DNA of 64,000 nucleotides from Mesaphorura yosii (Eukaryota; Arthropoda; Collembola; Poduromorpha; Tullbergiidae): positions 62,001 to 126,000 of the forward strand of contig WIXG01000059.1 in assembly GCA_009869945.1 (NCBI GenBank). The letters run 5' to 3'. Below, piece by piece: positions 1-16,704 of the stretch. The notes beneath the pieces are model-generated. The model saw nothing but the letters and a program-made list of their open reading frames with translations, had not been told where the DNA came from and did no database searches. Position 1 is the stretch's first letter. Every line of letters starts with the position of its first letter. Position numbers and translations under genes: made by a program.

Positions 1-3000
1 AAAATGCCAAGAGAAAAATCTAGTCGTCGCTCATTCATTTAAGAAGACGTCGAAAGACTAACGGATTGTTTCCGCGCCGTCTCTAGAATAATCTTAACTT
101 TTGCGAAATGATTGCGAAAGTTGAATTTGCAGACTTCTCTGGAAAATTGGATATCACATGACAAACGAATAACGCTGTTTAATTAGCCAGTCGATATTTA
201 CAAAGAACACATTATTTCACTGGGTTGGTAGATTCTCCGAACCCGATTGCAATCGGTTAACACATTTTTTGGAAGAGAGACATAGATGGAAATTGTACCG
301 AAACGACAGGTAGCTTCAGGAGCGATTGCCAGCTCATGCACAGAAGAGAGAAAAAGAATGACAATATTTTCAAAAACTGCGTAAGTGACTGCATAAAGAG
401 ACAGAGTCATGAAAAATGTGAACTCATCGTTGCTACGTCAACAATGAAAGAAATAACAGAAGCGTAATGCAGACTACTTTCAGCGTTACCTTCAGTCCAA
501 TTACAAGTTACAATTTGTTATTAGGTTGAGAATTAAGGTAACCAAAAAGAGAAGTGGAATCAAAAGAGAGCACATTTTATGCGTACATAACAGATGAAAG
601 CAGTCATCGTGCTCATCTGTGCCGTGGTAATTGTTATGGTTGACGGACTGTATGTGGGACGAACAGATCTTGTCTCAGATACAATTTAACAAATAATAAC
701 CAAACAAAAGCGTGCCTCCAAGAGTCTCGGCCGCCTCAGACTGCAGTATGAACTCCTTGCGCATAGAAACACAATGAAAGCACTAAGTAAATAAACAACT
801 TGTTGCAAATGAATGGAAGAACCCTCTTGCTCAGACCCTGAACGTAAATACTACTCACTACGTGGTGGTGAATGTACGTTCCCAAAAGTCAAATATTCTA
901 AATAATTCAAATCAATGACATTCTAAATACCAACCCAAAGTGTTCAGACGCCGACCATTTCATAATTTTAATGAGCAGAATCAAAACACGCGATAATTAG
1001 AGGACCACTGAACGAGCAAACGTGTCTTGTGCCCATTTGCACATAATCCGCAACTCATGTACTCAGTCGCTCGTTTGTTCTCCGCTCAGTACCCAAAGTG
1101 AGGCGCGTGGGTGAAACACTACTAAACTGCATAATTCATTCACTGCTCGCGAGTTGAAAATGGCAACAACTTGCAAATTGTTGCTTCACTCGCACCTAAC
1201 CCAAATTGTGCCATGGATCGAGTCAAAATTTTGGCAATAACGAGCACAATAATGAAATTACTCCTTTTACATCGCACACTGCAACAATGCCGTAATTCAA
1301 TTAATGCAAACAGAAATGATTTATCGACGTTTTGTACATGATAAGACAAATGTTCTCTTAATGCAAGATTCGTAATTTATTTCAATTACGGGATGCAGTG
1401 TAATTGAGATGTAAATTGTCCCTGCCTATTTTGATGGCGAGATTGTGCAATGAAACAATGGGACAAGCCTCTTTGCCTTCGCATTGCTTTGCGAGACCAT
1501 AAACCATGCATGATGCATTGTGCGCAAGCACAATTTAGAATGCTTTCTCGCGGCACGTTTGAACAAGAATAAATTAGGCACAACATTTTGTCACTTTCCA
1601 CCGACCTTCTACAAAACCAAAATATGACTAGTGCAAGGCCTTTGAAGTCACGCTGAAATCAGCGTGCGGCTACTTTGCTACCGGTCATTGTGTTGTGTCG
1701 CGAATTAGCAATGGATACACGTAGGCCGCGGATGCGTGCTTGAAATCTGATGTGAGTCCGTAACAATGACAAATATTGTGAAGTGACGGTAGTTGTGACA
1801 TGATCTCGTGTTCAGCGACCGTCTCTTGGTTTACTGTTCACGCTCGCGTGATCTGAGATCAAGTTATTAAGATGTCTGTGTAATGATTCCGAGATAAACA
1901 CGCAGAAGTCCTACTGCTCTGAGAAGAAATGCACTGACACATAAATTTAATTAAAAAACTGATGATGCATGCGTGATTCAGGCCTCATTAAATTGGACCT
2001 CATCAATTTCATGGTCATTGAGCACGATCGTGTTCTTCTGCTCAAAACCTTCATTACATCTGTGCCTGTTGTAATAAACGCTTTCTAAAATGCTAAACGG
2101 AAGGAAAGAAACGACATAAACCCCTTTTATTGTTTTGAGTAATGAGTTTGCTATTCTTGAAGTAATAAAATTTCAGATTTTAAGAGGTGCGGTTTACTAC
2201 CTCGCCTTGTGTTGAAAGGCTGCACAGTAATGCCGTTGCCTAACTTTGTGCTTATGATGTTAATGTCTTTTGACCAAACTTGAAGTTGAATCTCCTGCAA
2301 CTTTTATTTATTTTACAGGTATTAAAAGGTACAACTTGTATATTCAGCTTCTATTGGCTTCTGGCGATTCGGATACGCAGTGTGCTGAAAGTATGTATAG
2401 TTTTGACAACTGACATTGTACGCTCTTCGTGAAATAAAAATTTTTGGTATTTTTGATGCGGATGTCAATGAATGTAACTCAAGAAGAATCTGATGAAAAA
2501 CATGTTCAAGAATCGTCTTACATTTTCTGCTCCAGCCAGTCATCGATTGATTGGGCTGAGGAATGAAAACAAGGACGAGTTCCCAGAAAGTGCATTAATT
2601 CGGCTGACTTGTCATTGTTCCTGGTAGTGAGTCTGGGCCTTATCCTTAACCATGCACTCGTGATAATTTCATTTTCACCAATGTCAATATTATTAGTCCG
2701 ACCCATGTCGCATTGTTGTTGCATCGAGGCAAATTTGCTCGTGCTTTTCCCAAAATTACAATTTGTTTGTGCGGCGGGTGAATCAGCTTATGTGTGTGCC
2801 ATTACACAAAATGTTATTGTGCGAATGAATGAACTATCGAATGAATGAAATTCTTTGGGTTGTGTACTCTCGTGTGTGTCATGCTACAGCAGCATTGGCG
2901 AAGAAGCAAGATAAATAGGAATTTATATAATGCGTTATAGAAATAGAAACAGAGGAGAAAGTCTGCACCGTCGTTCCTGCTGTCCCATAAGGAGCTGCGT

Positions 3001-6000
3001 GATGTGGTGAAAACCGTGATGTAATACTGCATACTGGAGTATGCAGAGCGGTCTTGTATGGGTAGCCGTCGTATTCATGATGCGGTGTACGTAACCGTCC
3101 CGTGCCGCAGTCATAGACTTCTATGCTTCCATAAGGGCTTATGCTTTGTACGGGAGAAAATATTGATTTTCCCGGTGATGTGCCTAGGCTAATACCACTT
3201 ACATTGTGCGGTGACGTAGTTTGTCTCCGTTGAACGTCACTGCATAACCGATGCGTTGCTTACGTCAAGCAGGCATCGTCGTCGTCGGGCTCCAGCTATA
3301 TCCAACTTGTGTACACGCTGGGAGCATGGAAAAGTATTTGTCAGGTGTATCGTGATATATGAGACTAACAGACGACTTGTGTACAGGTTCATGGTACTCG
3401 GCTGTAGGGCAGAGTAAATATGACGAAGGTAGCCCGGCCATAAGAGTAGGCTATCGATTTGCAGGAAAAAAACTCGGAAGGAGAATGCCTCAACTTTTCT
3501 CGTTTTCCCTTCCCACTCTTTGTTGACTTGTTCGCACTCTCCTGCGATTCTTGTCCTCCCCAATAATATCGACAGCAGCAGATAAGCAAGGATCAAGGAC
3601 TTTCTTCAGGAACTGTCCTCATTCTTACTATGAACGGGTTTCGAGTTTCTTATTTATTCCCACTCCGAGATCTCATGAGGCTAATTATAGTCGCCACCAG
3701 AAGAGCTTCTGGAGAAAATGTGAATGTTTTGTTTACTTGCTGGTGACTTGCTTTCGTCATCTGGGACCTGAAATTTTAGATTAATTAAACAGGGGCATTT
3801 AGGGGCATGCTACAGGAAAAAGTTTTCTCCTGGCACCGGCTTAGCTTCTAAATCAAAGTAATCCACCACACATGGGGCTATATATAGAATGAATGAATCT
3901 TCCTTTAATGCACACCATTACTTGTACAGCATGCAATGTCGTTTGGCCTCAGATTCGTGTCAATTTTCACTATTTCTTGTATATTGCGTTCTGTCTTGCC
4001 TGCAATAAATCGCACTTCAATACAAGAATCGCCGACAGAAGCTCCTTAGCCGTATTCGTTTGAAATGATGAAATGTTTTTGTCTGATCTTTCATCCTTCA
4101 CACGTAGTACACAATGGATTCGTCGTTATCTTAATAGTTCATTTACATTCTCTGTTTAATTGTCCAATTTGTATTGGCAAATAATAGACGGGGCGGTACC
4201 TGAAAAGAGATGTGAAGCGACCGACAAAGACACACTCGTATTGTTGAGACTGCATTTAGTATGAACCTGCAGCGAGGTTTTACAGGTTAAGAATTACAAC
4301 GAGTCATTTTCTCGTTTTATGCCTTGCTGTGTTTATTGGCGTCGTTTCTATTTTCAGAGCCTTTCTTTTGCAATAAACAAGCGACACTGATGAACTTCCG
4401 CATTTTGAGACGACTCACGACGTCTGTCGAACAGAACCTCCAGTCTGACGGCATTACTTGAAATCTTGGATGGAAACAGAAATACAAAATTCAGCCAAGT
4501 TGTGGATTTACTACCTTAATCCCGGAGTCCTTGCTACCCGTCTCACTTGCAATGTACGTAAATGTTAATGCGTAACATGTGTGGCATTTCTGTAGTGCTC
4601 AGAGCGCCGCTCCGCTAGCAAATAAAACGAGGAACATAAAACATCCGAAATCCCAATTACACGAGAAATGCTTTACAAATGACGAGCAGCGAGGAATAAA
4701 CTCAAAACAACAGTTTCTTATAATTTAGGAAACTCGCACTTGCACGGTAACAGACGCGACGCGAGACTTGCACATGTGGATTGGAAGGAATATAAAAATC
4801 TTCATTTCAGTGGAGCAAGATGCAAGCGTGGATGCAAGCTCGCCTTTAATGCGGCGTGTAATTCCACATATTTATAAATTATGCATGCATGAATTACTCC
4901 ATAGCCACAGAAAGTGAATGCACGAGGTAATGGTAACAGCTCGAATTGAAAATGGGAGGAGACTCAATTATTTACATATTCTAATTAGTCATTAATGATG
5001 GTTTCACACTCATTGGATGTCTACACTCTTGTGGAATGCCGATCGGGATAGAAAAGGGCAAATTTGCCGTGAAATTGATACAAAAGAACGTGAAATTGTC
5101 AACAGATGTCAAAATTTTGGGTTGGGATTTTCCCTTCATCTTGGTTCTTTGTGTAATAATGTTATTACTGCGTTCAAGGCTGATGTCATGCAACAAGTTA
5201 CACGCAAGGCACAACTGATAGTGAGTGCAGTCATACAAAAAAGTGTGCACAGAACACAGGACCTGAACACACAGCGCAGAGTTACCTGAACCACTTGTCT
5301 GCACTGTGCGGTTTCAGGACAGACGAGACTTCCACCTTGCCAGACTCCAAGAAAGCGCAGTGTGGTGCTCAAAGAGAAGATGCACCGTAGAACCACTTTG
5401 CAGTCTCTTCCTCTTGTCTTTCTTCAAGTACTCACGTAGAGCTTTGTACTGGACTCTTCCGTAAAGACTATATCCAGCAGACAAATCCTCCATAAATATC
5501 TCAGAGTTCTTTAACTCTTTGAGAAGCTATTCCTGGAATTCCTTCGAATCATCGCAATACATGCTACAATTAGCTAAATCGCTAATTCCAGAACATTCAA
5601 TTCAACAACAGATTCAAATGCTGGGCGGCAGCGTGCACGCAGTTTTGCCACCACATGTTTGTCGTCCAAAGACTGTAGATCCGAACAAGTGACCTTTTAG
5701 AGTTATCGAAACGCAGACGAAGGCAAGGGCACACGGGACAAGTTGACAAGATGGTTAATGTGCTTGGTCGAGAACGAAATGTCTTGAAGATGTAATTGGA
5801 GTTTTATTATACTCTAATTTGCATTTTCTATTATTGCGAGCGCATTGTTGTTCCCTTCGTCCATGACTGCCATGCAAGCTTGCAGTCAGGCTCAACGTAC
5901 AGAAAAGGAAAAGGTTAAAGTGCTTAGAGTCATTTTGTATAATAATAGGTCACTTTTAATCAAGGTGGAGAACCACATCAGGCGTAGCAGACTTGGGCAA

Positions 6001-8285
6001 GAAGGATGATGAAAAGAACAATGAATGTGCAACATTTTGTGCTTCGTATAAATAAGGATGACGTGTTTCTTGCCTACTGCTCGTCTCTTGTCAAACAACG
6101 CCAGGAGATTGAAGTCGATCATCGCCTCATTACTTATGGGCATCGAGAGTCCATTTGCGCAGCAGAAAACTGAAGACTTGCGACCGGACAGAATTAATTT
6201 CCATAATATATGATTCATTTCTTGCTGACTGTCATTTCATGAAATGCGAAGAAAGCGCGACTGGCAATTGAACTGAAAAGAGAATTTACTGGGGAATAAC
6301 GCAAGCAAGATTGATGGGCTGATTCGACTGCATGATACGAAAACCACCTCAACACGGCTCAGTAAGCAATGCACGAGGATAATTGTAAGAGATAAGGTCT
6401 GGAGCAAGGTACGTGCTTTGCGGCTGGTCGTCGGATCTCTGGCAAGAGTAATGGCACATGCCACTGAAACCGAACCCAGCTGTACGCGTATCATTATCAA
6501 TGTCAATGTCAGCGCCCGCACCCGAAAATGCGCAAATTACGGGCACTGTGAGCAGGAGTGTACGCACGAAGTGAATTGTTTTCCAAGCATCATATGCTCA
6601 AATGACGCCAATTCAGATTAATATTAGAACTTTCATGCAAGCGCAAACACACTTTCCGCCAGCCTCTATAATTATGATTGGGTTATGATTGCCGGTCCCC
6701 GGGCGCTATCCAGAATGACGAATGCTTTACTTTCCCGGATAATTGTCGTTCCACGGACTGTGAATCACAAATCACACATCACACGGCCTGCGCAATGAAT
6801 GGCGAACCTTGACGTAAGTAAAATGTGACAGTTGTAAATACACGCATGCACGAGGCAGACAATGACGACGATGAAGCCATCGATTTATGGTTAATTATAA
6901 GAAGTCAAAGCAAATGCAATAAAATACGAAACCTGCTACAAGATCTGCGGCCCGCATAGAAATAAGAACAGGAAACCCGACCAGCTTTTAGGTGAGCGTA
7001 GAGTCGTGGGGCAAGTGTTCATGCACGTCTTCCTTCTCAGACTTTACTCTGCATTGCCTTCCTGCTCTAATGGGACATTCCATTCTTGCGTACGTCTTTC
7101 GGCTCCAGTGGACGTAATCGTGGCGGTTTATATTTGGAGAAAGCAATTAGCGTGACCCATTCATGCGTTGACTGGAAACGCGCAGAAATAAAACAAGGAT
7201 TTCCCTTCCTTTTGACGAGACGAAGACGCCGCTTTTGACGGCATTTTATTACCCAGCCTCGGCCTCCCAGTCTGTGGCCATGGTCAGTGGTTGCAATAAA
7301 GCAGCATGTTTTGTTTTTGTTTTACGACTGATTTTAAATTGAAAAAGCGTTGTTTACGATCGCTTTAATTAAAATGCACAGAAGCTAATAGAAACATGAG
7401 GGTTCCTTCACAGGCAATTATTTTCCCCAGTTTATGTCTTTTGCTTCCTATGCCTCAGTTAAGAACTTTTTTATGTGTGTGCCCCTGTTTCTGCCTCGCA
7501 TCATTTATAATTACACGCATATCATTCGAATCATGCAACTTCAAATGAGGAGTGAAAAATCGAACCTCCTGCCTGCCTGCAGCCACAATTAAGTCCACTG
7601 CAGGCCATGGCACTATGCTGCTGTTGCTGCTGGTGTTGACGAATTGGCTCTTACCTTCATTATTCTCAGTTTCCTTTTATGAATGTTGCGTGAATCTTGA
7701 TGAGACAATAAACATTGCATTTATTTACCACGGTCGATGCATTCGTTTCGTCTTCCAATTTCGCTCCAACGCCTTGGCAAGTACCTCTCTTCTCTGCGCT
7801 GCTGCTCCAAGTGTCCCCTCACTGATTCTTCTTTTGTCTGCGTTAGTCCTCAAACCTGAGTCATAAACTAGTCGAGTACATCACCTTGGAATGCTACTCT
7901 CATTCATTTCTGATTTGCACTTTTAGTTGTTCTTTTGTACTATTACTTGTCATTGCGTTGGTGCGATGACTCAGTTCATTCATAATATTTTCAATTATTG
8001 CGCTGCCAAAGGAATCGTATGATGCGTACATTCAAACCTCAAATTTGTCAATCAGGGCACGCGTAATGAAAAAAGGATCGTGCCGCCAAAACAATACGGA
8101 CCACACCGTACATCTTGAATGAGTCTGCACAAATCCTGGGCTTCTACTTAGGTCGATGTGTCCACGGCCCTGAGCACGCTTGCTGCATGCCGTGTCAGTT
8201 ATTGTTAGCAGCCAGCACGCGAAAATTCAAGCTGACGACATTCGTGATGGTTTCAACCATTGGCATTTATGTGTTTGCAAATTTA
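1..8285. other. Gene-free region, 8.3 kb
   Basis: No open frame here looks like a known protein, and none could be chained to a neighbour through plausible splice sites. The longest frames (about 119 codons on the minus strand at 3237-3596, 107 and 108 codons near 5.0-6.2 kb) start at non-ATG codons or lack recognisable composition, so they are probably chance. The sequence is AT-rich with scattered short GAATGAATG-type runs and no long tandem array. It may hold regulatory DNA for the Egr gene downstream or for a gene beyond the left edge, but nothing seen here proves that. Confidence 0.6.
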
Positions 8286-8331
8286 AGGTGTGATCAGTGA
8301 TATAAACTCAGTCGTCTTTTGCTCGTAACTT
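8286..8331 (+). repeat. Left terminal inverted repeat of the Tc1-like element
   Basis: Begins AGGTGTGATCAGTGATATAA directly after a TA. It pairs with 9741-9787: 23 of the outer 26 bases match, the centre is diverged, and the innermost 11 bases match exactly. The centre differs in length by one base between the ends. Confidence 0.9.
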
Positions 8332-8561
8332 TTCTTGGCTAGACTCAGCGTCTCTTTCATTGCAGTTACACTACAGTATGCCCCCGAACGTGTGTGTGGG
8401 TAGTGCTGTTCTTGTCATAAGTGCTGGAGCATAAAAACAAGAGCAGAAAAATGCAAAATCAAGTGATCAATTAAGTTAAACTCAAACCGTGGTCCTTGCG
8501 AAATCAATGCCTAGCTATTGTAAGATCGATTACTTTTTTCATTCGACTCATCACACTGTCA

Positions 8562-9480
8562 CTGGCACAAATCAACGAACTATCAGAGGCTGGACACAGT
8601 CAGAGATAAATTGCCGATCTAATTAACCGTTCACAAACTGCCGTCTCCAATGTTCTGAGGCTTGGCGAGAATTATAGTCAAAATTACTCCACAACACGCC
8701 ATCAGTTTTCCATCCGACAAATTGCGGACGAACTGAAAAATAAGCTTTCTTTTGGGACTGTTCAGAGCATTTTAGCAAACAATTCTCGCCTGAAGTACAC
8801 CAAACGATTAGAGCAGCCTAAGCTAACTGACGCGCATTAAATGCAAGGTTGGAATTTGTGAAAAAGCACATGAGTTGGGGCGACAAAGAGTAGAACAAGG
8901 TCATCTTCTCCGACGAGAAGAAATGGAATCTCGATGGGCCAAACGGAGACCAATTTCATTGGCATGATTTAAGAAAAGAGCCAGAATACTTCTCCAAAGT
9001 GCAGCAAGGTAAGTACATTTATGTTTAAGCTCAATTTGTGGTATTTAATTCAATATTTCATAGGCGGTAGTTCATTGATGTTTTGGGGCGGATTCGGAAT
9101 TAACGGCGTGCTCCCATTGGCTGATATTTCAACGCGAATTACTCGCAGGGCTAAACTGACATTCTTGGGGGCGCATTGCTGACCGAGGCCAGAAAAGTTA
9201 ACGCAAGAGGTTGGATTTATCAACAGGATAATGCTTCAGTCTATACGTCCAGGCACACTAGGGACTGGTTCGGAAGACATAAAGTGCGGGTTTTGGAGTG
9301 GCCTGCCCGAAGTCCCAACCTTAACCCTATTGAAAACCTTTGGGGTATTATGACGTCTATCTTAAAAGGAAGGCAATCTGCAAAGGTTAATGACCTGAGA
9401 CTGGCAATTTGAATGGCGTGAAACAGCGTTCCTTTTCAAACGTTGAGAAGTTTGATCAATTCCATGAAAAATCGAATTTT
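8562..9480 (+). pseudogene. Tc1-like transposase, broken by stops and frame changes, with a 55-bp intron
   Basis: Fragments in order are: a paired-like helix-turn-helix segment (INELSEAGHSQ, then IADLINRSQTAVSNVLRLG); a second recognition segment (FSIRQIADELKNKLSFGTVQ); a core with the first catalytic Asp in FSDEKKWNLDG; FWGGFGINGV; then QQDNASVYTSRH and SPNLNPIENLW, which hold the second Asp and the Glu. Exactly 34 residues separate that Asp and Glu, the Tc1 spacing. GTAAGT at 9009 and TAG ending at 9063 bound a 55-bp segment whose removal joins VQQG to GSSLMFWGG in frame, so it reads as a true intron. In-frame stops lie near 8598, 8838, 8892 and 9412, and frame changes near 8840 and 9168. 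The stops sit where CAA, TGG or CGA would be expected, consistent with transition decay. Confidence 0.88.
9009..9063 (+). other. Intron within the Tc1-like transposase
   Basis: Donor GTAAGTAC and acceptor TTTCATAG are close to the consensus used by the host genes in this window, and the length (55 bp) resembles the shorter host introns. Without it the conserved GGS..FWG segment would be interrupted. Confidence 0.75.
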
Positions 9481-9740
9481 TTAAGTCGTTTATAATCGAG
9501 GAGGTTTCATGGGCTAGATTAGAGCGGAAACACGATTGACATGTCAGTTTTTGTCTGAGAAATGCATTTTTTGTATTTATGTTCCCTTGAGTTAATCTTA
9601 TGTGATCAGTGATCACTAAGTTTTTCATTTTTTGACTGTAATTTGGTAGCTAATTTCGTTGTGTAAAATATAACGTGGTAGCGCCGGTCCCTTACTGTAT
9701 CCCTGTAGTAAATAGTAGAAAAATTGGCGAACAGAACCAG

Positions 9741-9787
9741 AAGTTACGAGCAGAAAATTCTCTGAGTTTATCTCATTGATCACTCCT
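9741..9787 (-). repeat. Right terminal inverted repeat of the Tc1-like element
   Basis: Reverse complement begins AGGAGTGATCAATGAGATAA and ends CTGCTCGTAACTT, matching the left end. A TA follows at 9788-9789. Confidence 0.9.
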
Positions 9788-9789
9788 TA

Positions 9790-12700
9790 TTGCGGGAACA
9801 TCAAATTAGTCACTATTTTATTGCCTTGAATTCATGTTTTCGTTTTACGATTCTTCCACTGCGCACGCCTTCGTCGACATTTCGAAACATGCGAAATCCA
9901 TGTTAGTGCATCTTGGTATTTCGTATGTAAATTATTAATTATATCTGCAATTATTAATTCCAAAAAGGATTTTGAAAAGTATGGCTCAGTTCCCAACTAA
10001 TTATCATCGAGTTGTCTGGCCATTATATTTTGCTCGGAGCTCGCACCACAACTCAGCACGGAAAATGTAAACATCTTTTCGTGACTTTGCACGGCAGAAG
10101 CTTCGCATGCACGCGTGATTCCTGCATATTTGCTGTTGATCTTATCTGTGCTCGAGTCTTGAGTCTCAAGTCGCAGACTCGATCGTGTAATACTCGTGCT
10201 AATGTGACTTTTTATATAATTTGGCAATCATTACCTTTCCGGAAGAAGTTGCATTTTTACAGAGGAAAAGATGACATCATCTTCTCGTCTGATTTGCATT
10301 TTTAGCAAGCACGCTCGAGAACAAGTCGGAAGGATGAACTTTTATAACCCTCGTCTTGTCATCGACTGAACGAATGAAGAAATTGTCTCATGCACAGAAC
10401 GGATTCACAATTCCTGTTCTTGCTGGCGGACCAACTCTAATCTCTGATGCTGAGGCCCACGAAATGGAAAGGATCGAAGCATGGAAATGTGAATACGTCA
10501 AGACAAGTATTACGAGCAGTCATTCCTTCTTGCATTATTCAAAGCCTTCGGATGGTAAATAAAATAAAAACGCCCTTCTTTATGTTTTGTTGTTGTTTCG
10601 TATGGCGCTAGTTGAATGTGCTCGAAAATAATCGACCTCATTTAATTTTTTGCTGTCTTAACTTTTACTCTCGTGTTGGATGAAGAGAATCTCCTTCACT
10701 TCGTCTCGCAGTCACCCGGCTTGACACGCGCTCTTGAAAGACACATAAATAGAAACCTTCTGTTTACAAAAGCCAAGATTGTCAGAGTTTGCGATTGGAA
10801 TTCTGGAGCAAAATTGGTCCCAATGTGTAAACAATCTTGTAAATCATTGGTCTATGCTTAATTCCTGTTCATTGGCAAATTTCCGTGCCTAAATCTTACG
10901 CTCATTCATCGCCAGCCAGATTTGCTGATTAAAATATTTGTGAGCCCTTATCAAACTGAATTGGAATGGATGTTTGCTGGAAGGAGTCAGCGGGTTCAGT
11001 TTCAAAATGAAACTAATAGTCCTTGATGACATTAATACCGACAATCCTTACTGCGAAATTTATGGCCCCTAATTTTGAAAGTCACTGACGTTTATTGATC
11101 AGGATCAGCTCGAGGTTTGTGAGTATCTCTCTCGAATTGCCAATTTTTGCATCCCGGCCGAGACGTGTGCCGAACTGTGTTATTTTTATTTGCTGCGCTC
11201 TAAAATTACGTCAGCGGAAAATCGTGTAAAACGTGTGTCCCGTGTGTCTCGCGTGGTACAATTTGTGCAGAACATAGTAGGAAGGTGCAGTGGCCAGTCC
11301 CTCACGGCAGTTTTCTGCTCACTGCCAATGCAATGCGCAAGGTCGGTGCAAAGAAATGCCAGCGCAAGAGGTTGTTTTTAAGGTAAATACGTTTATTTCT
11401 TTGTTGGATAAATAGTTTCTCGTAATCATCTTAGTTGTTGCTTTTACACAATTCAAACTCCCTCATTTCACATTCGACAAACTTACATTGAAATTGACAA
11501 CTAAATTAATAATACTTATTCGTCGGTTGATGAGTTTTGTGTTGGCATTTGGGTTCACATGTGCTTCTAATGCTACACAAATAAAAATATAAATAATAAA
11601 ATAGTTCTCTGGGCAAAAGGAAAGAAATCTGAGATTGCGAAACCCTCGCCAGGCTTCCCTCTGACCTGATGCAAAATTAAAGTTGCGCGTTCCAAATACT
11701 AAATTCAGATCAACTTCCACGAAATTCGTTTTGAAACCAAAACAGTGCAGAATTAGCACACATATCGAGTAGGATTTACATAAAAGCGACGCAATGCAGT
11801 GGCATGAGTAATAATACTAGCGTGGAGTTTTCTTAGCAATTCCGAAATAAAGTTATCCAGCTAGTAACCAAGCACGTGAATAATACAATAATAATACTTT
11901 GATAACTGAACATAATGTACTGTAGCGTGAATACTGTTAGTCTTAACTTATTCGAGTCAAGCCCCGGTGTAGAACAATTAAACTTGTAAACAAAGGTTGA
12001 GAACAATAAAAAAGCACCGTTCAATGTTTCTTGTACACCACAATGTTTGAAATAAAAAAAATGAGCATTTGATACTAAGATTCTGGTAATCGCACCATCG
12101 TTGTAGTCGTAATAAAAAAATAAAAAATAAAAATTTAAGCAGACAATGTTGCTTTGCTACTCATTCACACAGGACAAAACTCTCCGAAACTCTGTCGCAC
12201 ATATTACTTGATGAGGGAAAATTGAGAAAGGATGCATCAAGAGAAAGAGCCACAAGGAACACATTACAAATTGATTGCCGTTTTATTGGGTTAGTACTTG
12301 GGCAGACAGTTGGCTTGGCTAGACCTCGCATTCTCAGTCGCAGTGCATCGCAGTCGATGGCGAGCACTTCAATTATTGTTGTGAATAAGGATACGCTACT
12401 CGGAGTTCGTACACCGTTTCGAAGGTGGTTGGCAATAAAGGGAACGTATAAAAAAAGAGTTCTACGACAAGCAGCAAGAGGAGAATAATGCTAAATGCAG
12501 AGCAAAAAAGAGAATTTTAGAGAAACAAACTTCAACGCAAAGACAAATTTGGGAGACCAGAAAATGTACACCGAATCTCGAATTGAATATTCATAATCTA
12601 GAAGGTTATCTGTCTCGACATAGAAGACTCAACTTGCTCCGCTCTTCGTGGAATTGGTTGCTCGGTCGACCTAACATGAAATCAGCTCATGCCTTGCCGC

Positions 12701-13501
12701 AATTAAATTAAAGCTTTGACACATTAAAATCTTGTTCATTGACTCGTAAAAAGTATTTGGCTGGCACCTGCGCTGGTGTTTGGGCTCACGATTGACAAGT
12801 GAATCTTACTCCGTTCGTATTGGACAAAGAAGCTCATGTTCATATTATTATGACCTTAATAAAGTTGTGTTGTGGTTAGTGCAATTTGCAGCGGATTAAC
12901 TATTAGCAAGGAAATAGTTGAGAGTTGAGTTTAACTTTGTGTTTCACGGGGCCAAAAAGACGACGCCACAATTTATCTCTGTTAATAACACCTAAATTGG
13001 TAAAATATAATAAAATTACGAACCATGTAACACTTCTTATTAGACGACTGTCCCGCACTCAAAGTTTAGCAACAGATGGGTCATATTTCATGAGATATCG
13101 TAATTAACCGTAGCAATGTAATCTATATAGAAGAAATAGACGCCAATCTTCACCCTGCTAAATAAGTTAAAGACTTTTTTTTGGAGCTTTAAACGTTGAG
13201 ATTAATTTGTACTTAAACAAATCACAACGTGAAGAAAGAAAAACACCGAGTACCGCACGCCATCAATTACGTACGCTAAAGTTAAGTTATTTAAGAGTTC
13301 AATAATGAAGATGAGAAATGTTACAACAATCCTTAGTATATGCAATGTGTGTTTTGGGCGAAGAATGAAGAGAAAACGACAACCAAGACGACTCACGGCG
13401 AAGTGTGGCGTGCAGTGGTGATGAGAATGCATGGAGAAGAATGAAGCTGTCAATGTGGTTGTGATAACGTGGACCTGATGCGGGTACTTGCTGCTTGCGT
13501 A
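9790..13501. other. Gene-free region; includes the likely Egr 3' untranslated region
   Basis: No coding exon is recognisable. The part nearest 13501 is probably the 3' untranslated region of the minus-strand Egr gene. The first clear AATAAA on that strand is at 12282-12287, which would give a UTR of about 1.2 kb. Frames of 60-100 codons in this stretch have no recognisable content. Confidence 0.5.
12282..12287 (-). terminator. Candidate polyadenylation signal for Egr
   Basis: Reads AATAAA on the minus strand, about 1.2 kb past the Egr stop. It is the first clear canonical hexamer I noticed in that direction. The assignment is inferred. Confidence 0.3.

Positions 13502-16704
<3,203 letters not shown>

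Larger units (their letters stand above)
8286..9787 (+). mobile_element. Tc1-like (DD34E) DNA transposon, decayed, about 1.5 kb
   Basis: A 1502-bp element bounded by inverted repeats of 46-47 bp and flanked on both sides by a TA dinucleotide (8284-8285 and 9788-9789), the target-site duplication of the Tc1/mariner superfamily. The outer 26 bases of the two ends match at 23 positions, and the inner 11 bases (GCTCGTAACTT) are identical. Inside lies one transposase frame in plus orientation with helix-turn-helix remnants and a DD34E catalytic core. The frame carries several stops and at least two frame changes, so this copy cannot make its own enzyme. The ends are still similar enough that they might have been recognised in trans. 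Several stops look like C-to-T or G-to-A changes, as expected from CpG or deamination decay of an old copy. Confidence 0.9.

Noticed and set aside
3237-3596. 119-codon open frame, minus strand, with a hydrophobic start
   Set aside because: Its first codon is TTG and there is no homology or coding-like composition; the signal-like start is a by-product of T-rich sequence.
5668-5690. Stretch resembling miR-10/miR-100 (CTGTAGATCCGAA)
   Set aside because: The seed positions differ and no complementary arm lies within about 100 bases on either side.
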